A stretch of DNA of 64,000 nucleotides from Lientehia hominis (GTDB lineage: Bacteria > Bacillota > Clostridia > Lachnospirales > Lachnospiraceae). The DNA is taken from NCBI RefSeq assembly GCF_021044755.1, contig NZ_JAJNOR010000006.1, positions 1 to 64,000 of the forward strand, written 5' to 3'. Below are positions 16,806 to 24,995 of this stretch, in pieces (position 1 is the stretch's first letter; every line of letters starts with the position of its first letter). The translations under genes were made by a program, and so were the position numbers. The notes beneath the pieces are model-generated. The model saw only the letters and a list, made by a program, of their open reading frames with translations, searched no databases and was not told the DNA's origin.

Positions 16806-18125
16806 ATGGATCTATTTGATTATATGAGAGAAAACACCCAGGAAAAAGAAGCTCCTCTTGCCGCCAGGATGCGTCCGTCCTGCCTGGAGGAAATTGTCGG
16901 CCAAAAGCATATCATCGGCAAAGGCACCCTGCTCTACCGCGCGATCGCCGCGGATAAGCTGAGCTCTATCATCTTATACGGCCCGCCCGGCACCGGGAAG
17001 ACGACGATCGCCAAAGTCATCGCCAATACCACCAAGTCCACCTTCACGCAGATCAACGCCACCTCCGCGGGCAAGAAGGACATGGAGGAGGTCATCCACA
17101 AAGCCAAAGACGCTTTAGGCATGTATGGAAAAAAGACCATTCTGTTCATTGATGAAATCCACAGATTCAATAAAGGACAGCAGGATTATCTGCTGCCCTT
17201 CGTAGAAGATGGGACCATCGTTCTGATTGGCGCCACCACGGAAAATCCTTATTTTGAGGTGAACAGCGCCCTTATCTCCCGCTCCATTATTTTTCAGCTG
17301 GAGGACCTCACAAAAGAGGATATCAAGGAGCTCCTCTCCCGTGCCGTCCATGACAAGGAAAAAGGCCTTGGAGCGCTGAATGTATCCATAGAGGAGGACG
17401 CCCTGGAATTCCTGGCCGATATTTCCGGCGGAGACGCCCGCTCCGCCCTCAATGCCCTGGAGCTGGGGGCTTTATCTACGGCAAAAGATGAGCGCGGCCT
17501 GATCCGCATCACCCTGGATGTCGCCCAGGAGTGTATCCAGAAACGCGCCATACAATACGACAAAACAGGGGATAACCACTACGATACCATATCCGCTTTT
17601 ATAAAAAGTATGAGAGGATCTGACCCCGATGCCGCGGTCTATTATCTGGCCCGTATGCTGTACGCCGGCGAAGACATCAAATTCATCGCCCGCCGTATCA
17701 TGATATGTGCTTCCGAGGATGTGGGAAACGCGGATCCTCAGGCCCTCCAGGTGGCGGTGGCCGCCGCGCAGGCGGTAGAACGCCTCGGTATGCCCGAGGC
17801 CCGCATCGTCCTGTCCCACGCTGCCATTTATGTGGCCTCCGCACCCAAAAGCAACGCCTGCTGTATGGCCATAGATTCTGCCATGGAACGGGTCCGCTCT
17901 GAAAAGATGAAAACAGTCCCTCCCCATCTTCAGGATTCTCATTATAAAGGAGCCGCTAAGCTGGGACACGGACTGGATTATAAGTATGCTCACAATTTTC
18001 CCAATCACTATGTCAAGCAGCAGTATCTGCCCGACGAAGTGGTGGGAACCGTCTTTTATGAACCGACAGATCTCGGCTATGAAAAAAAGATCAAAGAGCG
18101 GCTGGAATGGCTGAAAAAAGAATGA
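16806..18125 (+). CDS. rarA: Replication-associated recombination protein A (AAA ATPase)
   Basis: A 439-residue RarA/MgsA homologue, a clamp-loader-like AAA ATPase that acts at stalled replication forks. Visible are the Walker A motif GPPGTGKTT (about 48-56), Walker B LFIDEIHRF, sensor 1 GATTENP, and the C-terminal domain with VGNADPQAL and RIVLSHAAIYVASAPKSNA. I prefer the ATG at 16806, with GGAGG six bases upstream, over the one at 16773, which adds eleven residues with no binding site. It is followed at once by a convergent deacetylase gene. Confidence 0.93.
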   Translation: MDLFDYMRENTQEKEAPLAARMRPSCLEEIVGQKHIIGKGTLLYRAIAADKLSSIILYGPPGTGKTTIAKVIANTTKSTFTQINATSAGKKDMEEVIHKAKDALGMYGKKTILFIDEIHRFNKGQQDYLLPFVEDGTIVLIGATTENPYFEVNSALISRSIIFQLEDLTKEDIKELLSRAVHDKEKGLGALNVSIEEDALEFLADISGGDARSALNALELGALSTAKDERGLIRITLDVAQECIQKRAIQYDKTGDNHYDTISAFIKSMRGSDPDAAVYYLARMLYAGEDIKFIARRIMICASEDVGNADPQALQVAVAAAQAVERLGMPEARIVLSHAAIYVASAPKSNACCMAIDSAMERVRSEKMKTVPPHLQDSHYKGAAKLGHGLDYKYAHNFPNHYVKQQYLPDEVVGTVFYEPTDLGYEKKIKERLEWLKKE

Positions 18126-18129
18126 TTTT

Positions 18130-18843
18130 TTAATCTAAGATCAGTTCGTCCACCGTGACAAAAGTATAGCCCTGTTCCTTCAGCGCATCCACGATCTGAA
18201 AAGCCGCTTCTACGGATGTATCGTAAACGTCATGGAGAAGGATGATGCTCCCGCTTTCCACATGATTCAGCACATGCTTCACCACCGTGTCCGTATCCTG
18301 CACCTTCCAGTCTCTCGGGTCCACATTCCACAGCACCGACGTCATGTTGACCGCACATTCCAGTTTCTTGTCCCAGGACCCGAATGGAGGCCGGATATAT
18401 TCCGGTATCTTCCCGGTGACATTGTAAATGGCGTCATTGGTCATCGTAATTTCTTCGCACGCTTTTTTCACTGGGAGCTTTGTCAGCTGCACATGGTTAT
18501 ACGTATGGCTTCCAATCAGATGACCGTCCCCGGCCATCTGTTTCACTACGTCTTCCTTCCCCTCAATGCTTTTTCCAATGAGAAAGAAAGTGGCTTTTAC
18601 TTCCCGCTCCTTCAGGCCGTCCAGCAGTTTCTTCGTATAAACGGCATGGGGGCCGTCGTCAAAGGTAAGAGCTACCAGCCGAGGTTCATCCTCCGCCGTG
18701 CTCTCAGCCGTCTCCGCCCCCACATTTATATTTTCTTCCTGTTCCGGCTCCGTGCCGGCCTCCTGGCTCTTTATTTTTTCCATTCCCAGCAGGCAGACTG
18801 CCAGCAAAACGGTTAAAAGAACTGTGACTCCCCGCTTTCCCAA
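18130..18843 (-). CDS. Exported polysaccharide deacetylase
   Basis: A 237-residue NodB-fold protein. An N-terminal hydrophobic segment (GVTVLLTVLLAVCLLGM) anchors or exports it, then about 35 acidic, low-complexity residues precede the catalytic domain from about 55. Catalytic features are TFDDGPH (metal-binding Asp pair), HTYNHVQL (His pair), RPPFGS, and the closing ILLHDV. Such enzymes remove acetyl groups from N-acetylglucosamine in peptidoglycan or another glycan. A second family member lies at 35828-36631. Confidence 0.88.
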   Translation of the reverse strand: MGKRGVTVLLTVLLAVCLLGMEKIKSQEAGTEPEQEENINVGAETAESTAEDEPRLVALTFDDGPHAVYTKKLLDGLKEREVKATFFLIGKSIEGKEDVVKQMAGDGHLIGSHTYNHVQLTKLPVKKACEEITMTNDAIYNVTGKIPEYIRPPFGSWDKKLECAVNMTSVLWNVDPRDWKVQDTDTVVKHVLNHVESGSIILLHDVYDTSVEAAFQIVDALKEQGYTFVTVDELILD

Positions 18844-18920
18844 GGTTCCTGTCCCCTTTAACTGCGTATTTTATCTATTATATGCAGGAGGACACATGTA
18901 CTATCCAACTTAGGGGGGCT

Positions 18921-19097
18921 TTACACAAACTGGTTTCCTTCGGCATCGTACTCACAGCCGATGGAAGCCAGACGTTCCGTAAGTTCTGTTTCTTTTATCT
19001 CCATCTCTTCACAGAGCGTCGTCAGCGAGGGATAAAAATCCCTCAATTTCATATTGACAATACTTAAAAGCATTGCCGGGTCCTTTGGCAGTTCCAT
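18921..19097 (-). CDS. DUF4250 small protein
   Basis: A 58-residue protein beginning MELPKDPAMLLSIVNMKLRD and ending YDAEGNQFV, which I recognise as DUF4250, a small cytoplasmic protein common in Clostridia with no known function. I use the ATG at 19097 (a purine-rich AAGGAAGG lies upstream). The longer frame to 19139 adds residues that are not part of the family and overlaps the clpB end. It follows clpB on the same strand and may be read through from it. Confidence 0.8.
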   Translation of the reverse strand: MELPKDPAMLLSIVNMKLRDFYPSLTTLCEEMEIKETELTERLASIGCEYDAEGNQFV

Positions 19098-19119
19098 TGG
19101 GAATACACCTTCCTTTTCT

Positions 19120-21714
19120 TTATCGCTTCGCTTCCACATAGGCCGTCAGGGCCCCGTCCCTTACGTCCATGACAATAGTATCTCCGGCCCTCACCTGATC
19201 TGCCAGTATCAGCTTCGCTGCCTGAGTCTCTACATGCTTCTGGAGATACCGTTTCAGGGGCCTTGCGCCATAGACCGGGTCATATCCATTTTCCACGACG
19301 AAGTCCTCCGCCGCCTTTGTCAGTCGGATGGAGATTTCACGCTCCTCCAGGCGCTTGTTCACGCCTTCCACCATCAGCCCGATAATATGGCCGATGTCAT
19401 CCTTTGTAAGCGGCTTGAACATAATGATTTCGTCCAGACGGTTCAGGAATTCCGGACGGAAATGATTTTTGAGGTCATTCATGACCAGCTTCTCATTTTC
19501 CGGCCTGATAGTCCCCTTCTCATCTATCCCCTCCAGCAGATAAGAGGATCCCAGGTTGGAGGTCATGATCAGGATCGTATTCTTAAAATCCACTGTCCTG
19601 CCCTGAGAATCCGTGATACGCCCGTCGTCCAGCACCTGCAGAAGCACATTGAACACATCCGGATGGGCTTTCTCGATCTCGTCGAACAGGACCACCGAAT
19701 AAGGCTTCCTCCTCACGGCCTCTGTCAGCTGACCGCCTTCGTCATAGCCGACATATCCGGGAGGCGCTCCAATCAGACGGGATACGGAGTATTTCTCCAT
19801 ATATTCGCTCATATCGATACGGACCATGTTCTGTTCGTCGTCAAACAGGCTTTCAGCCAAAGCTTTCGCAAGCTCAGTCTTGCCGACGCCGGTGGGACCC
19901 AGAAACAGGAAGGAACCGATGGGTTTCGTCGGATCCTTGATGCCGGCCTTGGAGCGGATTATCGCCTCCGTCACCTTCGTGACCCCTTCGTTCTGTCCGA
20001 TTACCCTCTTATGCAGCTCGTCATCCAGGTGCAGCGTCTTATTTCTCTCACTTTCCGTCAATTTCGCCACCGGAATCCCCGTCCACCGGGAAATGATCCG
20101 GGCAATTTCCTCTTCTGTCACCGCTTCATGAAGCAGGGACAAATCCTGCCCTTTGACTCTTTCCTCTTCAATCTCCAGCTGTTTTGTAAGCTCCGGCAGT
20201 CTGCCGTACTGAAGCTCGGCGGCTTTGTTCAGATCATAGTTCTGTTTGGCTATCTGAATCTGACTGTTGATCTCATCTATCTGCTCACGCAGCTTCTGGA
20301 GCTTTTCCACGGAGGTCTTTTCATTATCCCACTGGGCTTTCATCTTTCCGAACTCTTCCCTGAAATTTGCCAGCTCCTTCTGCAGAGCAGCCAGCCTGTC
20401 CTTGCTCAGGTTGTCCGTCTCCTTCTTTAAAGCTGCTTCTTCAATCTCCAGCTGCATGATTTTTCTGGACAGTTCATCCAGCTCCGTCGGCATAGAGTCC
20501 AGCTCCGTTTTGATCAGCGCACAGGCCTCATCCACCAGGTCGATAGCTTTATCCGGCAGGAACCTGTCGGAAATATAGCGGTTAGACAGGATTGCGGCGC
20601 TTACCAGGGCCGCGTCGTTGATCTTCACGCCGTGGAATACCTCATACCTGTCCTTAAGCCCCCTCAGGATGGAGATTGTGTCCTCCACCGTGGGTTCATC
20701 CACCATGACCGGCTGGAACCTCCGCTCCAGGGCCGCGTCCTTTTCGATATATTTGCGGTATTCGTCCAGGGTCGTGGCTCCTATACAATGCAGCTCCCCT
20801 CTCGCCAGCATGGGTTTCAGCATATTTCCCGCGTCCATGGCTCCGTCCGTCTTTCCGGCCCCAACTATGGTATGGAGCTCATCCACGAACAGAAGAATCT
20901 TTCCTTCACTCTTCTTCACTTCTTCCAAGACAGCCTTAAGCCGCTCCTCGAATTCACCACGGTATTTCGCCCCTGCCACCAGGGCTCCCATATCCAGAGA
21001 AAACACAATCTTGTCCTTCAGTCCTTCCGGCACGTCGCCCCGGACGATCCTCTGGGCCAGCCCCTCGACTACGGCTGTCTTGCCGACGCCGGGTTCTCCG
21101 ATGAGCACCGGATTGTTTTTAGTCTTTCGGGACAGGATTCGGATGATATTCCGTATCTCCGTGTCCCGTCCGATGACCGGATCCATCTCCTGATTCCTGG
21201 CCCTCTCTACCAAATCCGTTCCGTATTTAGCCAGTGTATCATAAGTGGCTTCCGGATTGTCACTGGTCACCCTCTGGTTTCCTCTCACTGTGGTAAGGGC
21301 CTGCAGGAAGCGGTCCCTGGTGATTCCGAATTCCTTAAACAATGCTTTTATCGCGGCGTTGGGATATTTAAGCAGTGCCAGAAACAGATGCTCGACCGAC
21401 ACATATTCGTCTCCCATCTGTTTTGCCTCATCTTCCGCGTTGATGAGGACCTTGTTCAAGTCACTGCTGACATAAAGCTTTGAATCTCCGGATACTTTGA
21501 CCTTCTTATTCAGCGCCTCATCCACCCGGTTCACGAAATATTCCGGCTGGATTTCCATCTTGACGATCAGTTTTTTAATCAGGCTGTCATCCAGAGACAG
21601 CAGGCTGGAGAGCAGATGCTCCTGGTCGATCTCCTGATTTCCATATTCATAAGCCAGTTTCTCGCAGTTTTGAACTGCCTGCAGAGAATTCTGCGTAAAT
21701 TTATTAATATTCAT
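19120..21714 (-). CDS. clpB: Protein disaggregase ClpB
   Basis: An 864-residue Hsp100 disaggregase, which with DnaK pulls proteins out of aggregates. In order: N-domain (1-145), first AAA domain with GEPGVGKT (about 200-207), the coiled-coil M-domain (about 400-525), the second AAA domain with GPTGVGKT (about 605-612) and a C-terminal oligomerisation domain. GYVGYDEGG, the second-ring pore loop, and the Walker B VLFDEIEKAH are also present. Full length. Expression is under an HrcA-type CIRCE operator overlapping a near-consensus promoter. A purine-rich AAGGAGGTG lies just before the ATG. Confidence 0.96.
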   Translation of the reverse strand: MNINKFTQNSLQAVQNCEKLAYEYGNQEIDQEHLLSSLLSLDDSLIKKLIVKMEIQPEYFVNRVDEALNKKVKVSGDSKLYVSSDLNKVLINAEDEAKQMGDEYVSVEHLFLALLKYPNAAIKALFKEFGITRDRFLQALTTVRGNQRVTSDNPEATYDTLAKYGTDLVERARNQEMDPVIGRDTEIRNIIRILSRKTKNNPVLIGEPGVGKTAVVEGLAQRIVRGDVPEGLKDKIVFSLDMGALVAGAKYRGEFEERLKAVLEEVKKSEGKILLFVDELHTIVGAGKTDGAMDAGNMLKPMLARGELHCIGATTLDEYRKYIEKDAALERRFQPVMVDEPTVEDTISILRGLKDRYEVFHGVKINDAALVSAAILSNRYISDRFLPDKAIDLVDEACALIKTELDSMPTELDELSRKIMQLEIEEAALKKETDNLSKDRLAALQKELANFREEFGKMKAQWDNEKTSVEKLQKLREQIDEINSQIQIAKQNYDLNKAAELQYGRLPELTKQLEIEEERVKGQDLSLLHEAVTEEEIARIISRWTGIPVAKLTESERNKTLHLDDELHKRVIGQNEGVTKVTEAIIRSKAGIKDPTKPIGSFLFLGPTGVGKTELAKALAESLFDDEQNMVRIDMSEYMEKYSVSRLIGAPPGYVGYDEGGQLTEAVRRKPYSVVLFDEIEKAHPDVFNVLLQVLDDGRITDSQGRTVDFKNTILIMTSNLGSSYLLEGIDEKGTIRPENEKLVMNDLKNHFRPEFLNRLDEIIMFKPLTKDDIGHIIGLMVEGVNKRLEEREISIRLTKAAEDFVVENGYDPVYGARPLKRYLQKHVETQAAKLILADQVRAGDTIVMDVRDGALTAYVEAKR

Positions 21715-21758
21715 AAGGACACCTCCTTGTGTACTTTCCCTCTTTTTGTTATATTCGT

Positions 21759-21787
21759 ACTATAACACGTATCCTTAGCACTGTCAA
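21759..21787 (-). promoter_or_regulatory. Promoter of clpB
   Basis: On the reverse strand there is a perfect TTGACA (21787-21782), a 17-base spacer and TATAGT (21764-21759). The -35 box lies inside the CIRCE repeat, so HrcA binding would block RNA polymerase. Confidence 0.85.
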
Positions 21788-21801
21788 GAGGAGAGTGCTA
21801 A
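21775..21801. promoter_or_regulatory. CIRCE operator (HrcA heat-shock repressor site)
   Basis: TTAGCACTG, nine bases, GAGTGCTAA: the classical CIRCE inverted repeat TTAGCACTC-N9-GAGTGCTAA with a single changed base in one arm. It overlaps the -35 box of the clpB promoter. Placing clpB in the HrcA regulon fits some Clostridia, where clpB or other chaperones carry CIRCE. Confidence 0.9.
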
Positions 21802-22049
21802 TTCTTTTTAATTTCTTCTGCCCTAATAGTCCCCCGGATACTGCTGATATATGCGCCGTTCTGCGGACACTGGTCTATTTTTGTTATCCCAAAGAATATC
21901 TGAAACCCTTCCTTTATCTTAAGGAACAAGCTGACAAAGGCCAGTGAATCGAAGCCCAGATTCGTATGCAGATGGGATTTTCTGGTGATTGGAACGGACA
22001 CGCATTTTACATCCTGGATTTTTTTGTAATACTTTTGAATACCTTTCAA
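21798..22049 (-). CDS. Acyl carrier protein-like ORF, possibly decayed
   Basis: An 83-residue frame starting at a TTG with no strong binding site. The core NLGFDSLAFVSLFLKIKEGF closely resembles helix II of acyl carrier proteins, including the serine of the DSL site that receives phosphopantetheine. The flanking segments (IQKYYKKI before, ITKIDQC and YISSI after) fall where ACP helices I, III and IV should be. Unlike real ACPs, which are acidic, it is rich in lysine. Its stop codon lies inside the CIRCE operator. It could be a remnant of a carrier protein gene or a divergent small carrier. No partner enzymes are nearby. Confidence 0.4.
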   Translation of the reverse strand: MKGIQKYYKKIQDVKCVSVPITRKSHLHTNLGFDSLAFVSLFLKIKEGFQIFFGITKIDQCPQNGAYISSIRGTIRAEEIKKN

Positions 22050-22769
22050 ACAAACTTATCTTTGCAAATCAGAGGGGACGGGAGGAAGTCCGTTTCCATC
22101 CAGGCGGCTCGCTGGCAGCCGTAACCAGCATCTTTGCGGCGCTCCCCTTATGATGGAATCCAATCATTCCTCCTGCTCCTCTTCCCGCACCGAAATAAGC
22201 TTTTGTTTGTTGGGAAAGCCACCGAGGCCCGCTGCCGTAAGGCGTGCGGGCCCTGGGGATATCCACTCCTTTTCTGGAATCTAAGAAATTAAATTTGTCC
22301 GGTACAGCGCGGCAGGCAGGGCACCGGCAGAGAGATTCCGGGCCGGCCTAAAGGCGAGCGCCGCAGGGCAGCGGCCGGTGTTCTCCAGGAGGAGGGAGGC
22401 AGAAACGGAAATACCGATTCCGTTTCTGAGCGAACAGGAGACGGGAAATCATAAGGATTTCCTGTCGACATGTAAGCGGTACTGCCGGAACGGAGATAAA
22501 GCGGCCCCTGCATCGCCAGCGAACCGAAATCGTGACGGTCCGGAACTTCTGCCGGTGCTGAACTGGAGCTTGATCGGAGCTGACTAAAAATGATTCCAAA
22601 AAGTATTTTGTATCATAATATCCCACACTTCCATTGCCTGCTTCTCCTCCGCTTTCAAGTTTTTATATTGCCGTGATATGAATGCTCTGGTATAGTTTAC
22701 GCAGTTTTATCCAAACTGTTTTTCTTTCTCCCGGTTCGGGGCTGTTTATCCGACCTTTTTCACGTTTTA
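22050..22769. other. GC-rich, hairpin-rich region without a convincing gene
   Basis: This stretch has no frame that looks like a protein; the short reverse-strand frames here are rich in Arg, Pro and Ser and match nothing I know. It contains many strong inverted repeats. GGGCCCGC pairs with GCGGGCC (2222x-2225x region); AGAAACGGAA pairs with TTCCGTTTCT around 22402-22430; CCGGT pairs with ACCGG around 22300-22325. It could encode a structured RNA, on either strand, or be relic DNA. I checked by eye for tmRNA, RNase P RNA, SRP RNA and tRNA signatures and saw none. Confidence 0.3.
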
Positions 22770-22799
22770 TTGACATCTTCTGTTTTTTAGGGATATAAT
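22770..22799 (+). promoter_or_regulatory. Promoter of the LysR regulator gene
   Basis: A perfect TTGACA (22770-22775), an 18-base spacer and a perfect TATAAT (22794-22799), 39 bases before the LysR start codon. Confidence 0.75.
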
Positions 22800-22838
22800 T
22801 ACGGAAAGTGCTGTCTGTTTTATTGTGGAGGTAGTAGT

Positions 22839-23744
22839 ATGGAATTTTATCAGCTTGTTTACTTCAAGAAAATAGCGGAATCTGAAAATATTACAAAAGC
22901 TTCCGCCGACTTAAATATATCCCAGCCTTCTCTCAGCCGTTCTCTGAAAAATTTGGAAAGCGAGCTGGGCGTGCAGCTTTTCAACCGGGAGGGTAAGAAG
23001 CTCCTGCTCAATGAAAACGGCATCGTATTCCTTGGCTATACTGACCACATCCTGGATACTCTGAACGAGGCCCGGGAAAAAATGAAGCAGCAAGCCTCTG
23101 TGTACTTGCCGCCGGTCAATATTGCCATGATACATGACAACCGGCTGCTTCCTCAGCTGCTTGCTGCTTTTCATCAATCTTATCCGCACATTCACATCAA
23201 TCTATACCATTTTTCATCACCGCATAAGATTCCCGCGGAATGCAGCCTCGTGCTGCACGCTTCGGAGGAGATGATCGGCTCCTCTCCTTTCCGGAAATCC
23301 ACCAAGCTCCTCAGTGAAGAATGTATGATCGGCCTATCCAGAGAGCACCCGATGGCAAAACAGGAAACCCTGTCTTTACAGGCACTCAGCAAGGAATCCT
23401 TTATCGTCCTGAGCCAAGAGAATTCATTTGGAGCATTTTCCCGGGGCTTTTTCCAAATCCTGGGGTTCAAGCCCAAAATCATTGTGGAATGTGACAGCCA
23501 GATCATGATCGACTCTCTGGTGGCCCAGAACGTCGGACTGGCACTGTTCCCCTCGGAGACCTGGGAACCGTCCAAGGAACAGATTGTCCTGAAACGGATT
23601 GAAAATCACCACCTGTACCAGCCACTGTATGTGTCCTGCACGTCAGCCATGACTGATCCCTCCACCCAACTGTTTTATGACTATGCGGTGGCCTTTTTCA
23701 AGGCCTTTGAAAACCGTCCGGATGCCCCCTCCTGCCCAATCTAG
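22839..23744 (+). CDS. LysR-family transcriptional regulator
   Basis: A 301-residue LysR-type regulator. The winged-helix DNA-binding domain is at about 1-60 (FKKIAESENITKASADLNIS, then QPSLSRSLKNLESELGVQLF), joined to a substrate-binding-like effector domain from about 90. GGAGG precedes the ATG. The gene converges with the amidohydrolase gene and their ends overlap by four bases. By position it may regulate the transport and hydrolysis locus on the other strand; the co-inducer is unknown. Confidence 0.88.
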   Translation: MEFYQLVYFKKIAESENITKASADLNISQPSLSRSLKNLESELGVQLFNREGKKLLLNENGIVFLGYTDHILDTLNEAREKMKQQASVYLPPVNIAMIHDNRLLPQLLAAFHQSYPHIHINLYHFSSPHKIPAECSLVLHASEEMIGSSPFRKSTKLLSEECMIGLSREHPMAKQETLSLQALSKESFIVLSQENSFGAFSRGFFQILGFKPKIIVECDSQIMIDSLVAQNVGLALFPSETWEPSKEQIVLKRIENHHLYQPLYVSCTSAMTDPSTQLFYDYAVAFFKAFENRPDAPSCPI

Positions 23745-24982
23745 CGGGATGGCACTCCGGTATTATCTTTTACGATCTTCCCTTCCTGCAAGACGACCGG
23801 TATGTTCCCGGCCTCCTGCAAAAGGGTGATATCCTCCAATGGGTTTCCTTTAACGATTATTAGGTCCGCCAGTTTCCCCTCTTCTACGGTCCCCAATTCT
23901 TCCCCTCTCAGAATGATTTCCGCTCCCGTTTTTGTCGCCGCCATCAAGGCCTCCATCGGGGACATCCCAATTTCCGTCAGAAGCTCCAGCTCCATAGCAT
24001 TTTTTCCGTACGGCATCATGGACCTGTCATAAATGAAGTCCGTTCCTGTGCCAATCTTGATGCCCGCCTCATAGGCCTTTCTCGCAGCGCTGCAGTGCTG
24101 CTCATAGATTCCGTCTACCTTCTCCCTCGTCCAAGGCACCAGCTTGTCCTTATTCTTAGTCAGCAAGTACATAGTAGAGAGAGTAGGAACCAGCCAGGCC
24201 CCCGATTTTTCCATCAGCTCTATGCACCGGTCATCCAGGAACGTACCATGCTCTATGCTCTTCACTCCCCCGATGAGTGCCTGATAGATTCCCTTCGTCC
24301 CTTCCGCATGGGTAGCCACATAGGTCCCCTTTAGCTCTGCCTCCTCCACAAACGTCCGGATCTCCTCCACTGTAAAATTAGCGTGGCCAGGCTGGTCTCC
24401 TTCCGACATCACCCCGCCTGTCGTACATATCTTCAGAAAATCCGCTCTGTCACGGAACATGAGGCGTGCCCCCTTCCGGCACTCCTCCACTCCGTCCACA
24501 ATCAGGACTCCGCTGAGCCCGGTCTTGGAAAACTCCAGGGGAAAGCTCTGCAGTTCGTCGCCGTGTCCCCCAGTATCGGAGATCAAACGGCCCGACGCAA
24601 ATATTCTCGGACCTTTGACCTTGCCCATCTTCCAGGATTTTTTAAGAAAATTTGCCGTGCCGCCCACGTCCCGGATGGAAGTGTATCCCGCGTTCAGAAG
24701 CTCTTCCAGCTCTTCCAGCATATACACGGTCTCTTCATACGGGTTGGTACAGTAAAACGCCAGAGAACTGGGTTTTCCACTGTTCCCAATATGACAGTGC
24801 TGCTCGATCAGCCCCGGCATGATAGTCCCGCCTTCTATCTCCAAAATCTCCGCGTCCTCCGGGGCCTGCAGCTCATTCTGTCTGCAGACCCGGGAGATCT
24901 TACCGTCTTCCACAGCCACCGCCGCCTTTTCCATCAAAGGGGCGCCGGTACATGGGATAACATTACCCTTTAAAATAATCAC
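23741..24982 (-). CDS. Metal-dependent amidohydrolase (imidazolonepropionase/prolidase-like)
   Basis: A 413-residue amidohydrolase-superfamily enzyme. It has the N-terminal small beta domain, the HxH metal site in LIEQHCHIG (about 58-66), THAEG near 218, SIEHGTFLD near 237, and the metal-binding Asp in GTGTDFIYD near 310. The C-terminal LGTVEEGKLADLIIVKGNPL is typical of the family. Members hydrolyse imidazolonepropionate, Xaa-Pro dipeptides or related amides; the exact substrate cannot be told. It follows the ABC permease gene by 13 bases and so belongs to the transport operon, suggesting that the imported compound is cleaved by it. Confidence 0.85.
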   Translation of the reverse strand: MIILKGNVIPCTGAPLMEKAAVAVEDGKISRVCRQNELQAPEDAEILEIEGGTIMPGLIEQHCHIGNSGKPSSLAFYCTNPYEETVYMLEELEELLNAGYTSIRDVGGTANFLKKSWKMGKVKGPRIFASGRLISDTGGHGDELQSFPLEFSKTGLSGVLIVDGVEECRKGARLMFRDRADFLKICTTGGVMSEGDQPGHANFTVEEIRTFVEEAELKGTYVATHAEGTKGIYQALIGGVKSIEHGTFLDDRCIELMEKSGAWLVPTLSTMYLLTKNKDKLVPWTREKVDGIYEQHCSAARKAYEAGIKIGTGTDFIYDRSMMPYGKNAMELELLTEIGMSPMEALMAATKTGAEIILRGEELGTVEEGKLADLIIVKGNPLEDITLLQEAGNIPVVLQEGKIVKDNTGVPSR

Positions 24983-24995
24983 GATACGCCTCCTG

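Noticed and set aside
19054..20430. Open frame of 458 codons on the forward strand
   Set aside because: It is a mirror frame of clpB, whose motifs on the reverse strand are beyond doubt.
22289..22626. Two overlapping short frames on the reverse strand
   Set aside because: Both are rich in Arg, Pro and Ser from GC-rich hairpins, overlap each other in different frames, and have no ribosome binding sites.
22050..22640. RNase P RNA, tmRNA or SRP RNA in the GC-rich region
   Set aside because: A GGAGGAAGTCC stretch recalls RNase P RNA, but other conserved parts (ACAGAA, AGATGA) are missing; no tRNA-like end for tmRNA and no SRP tetraloop region were found.
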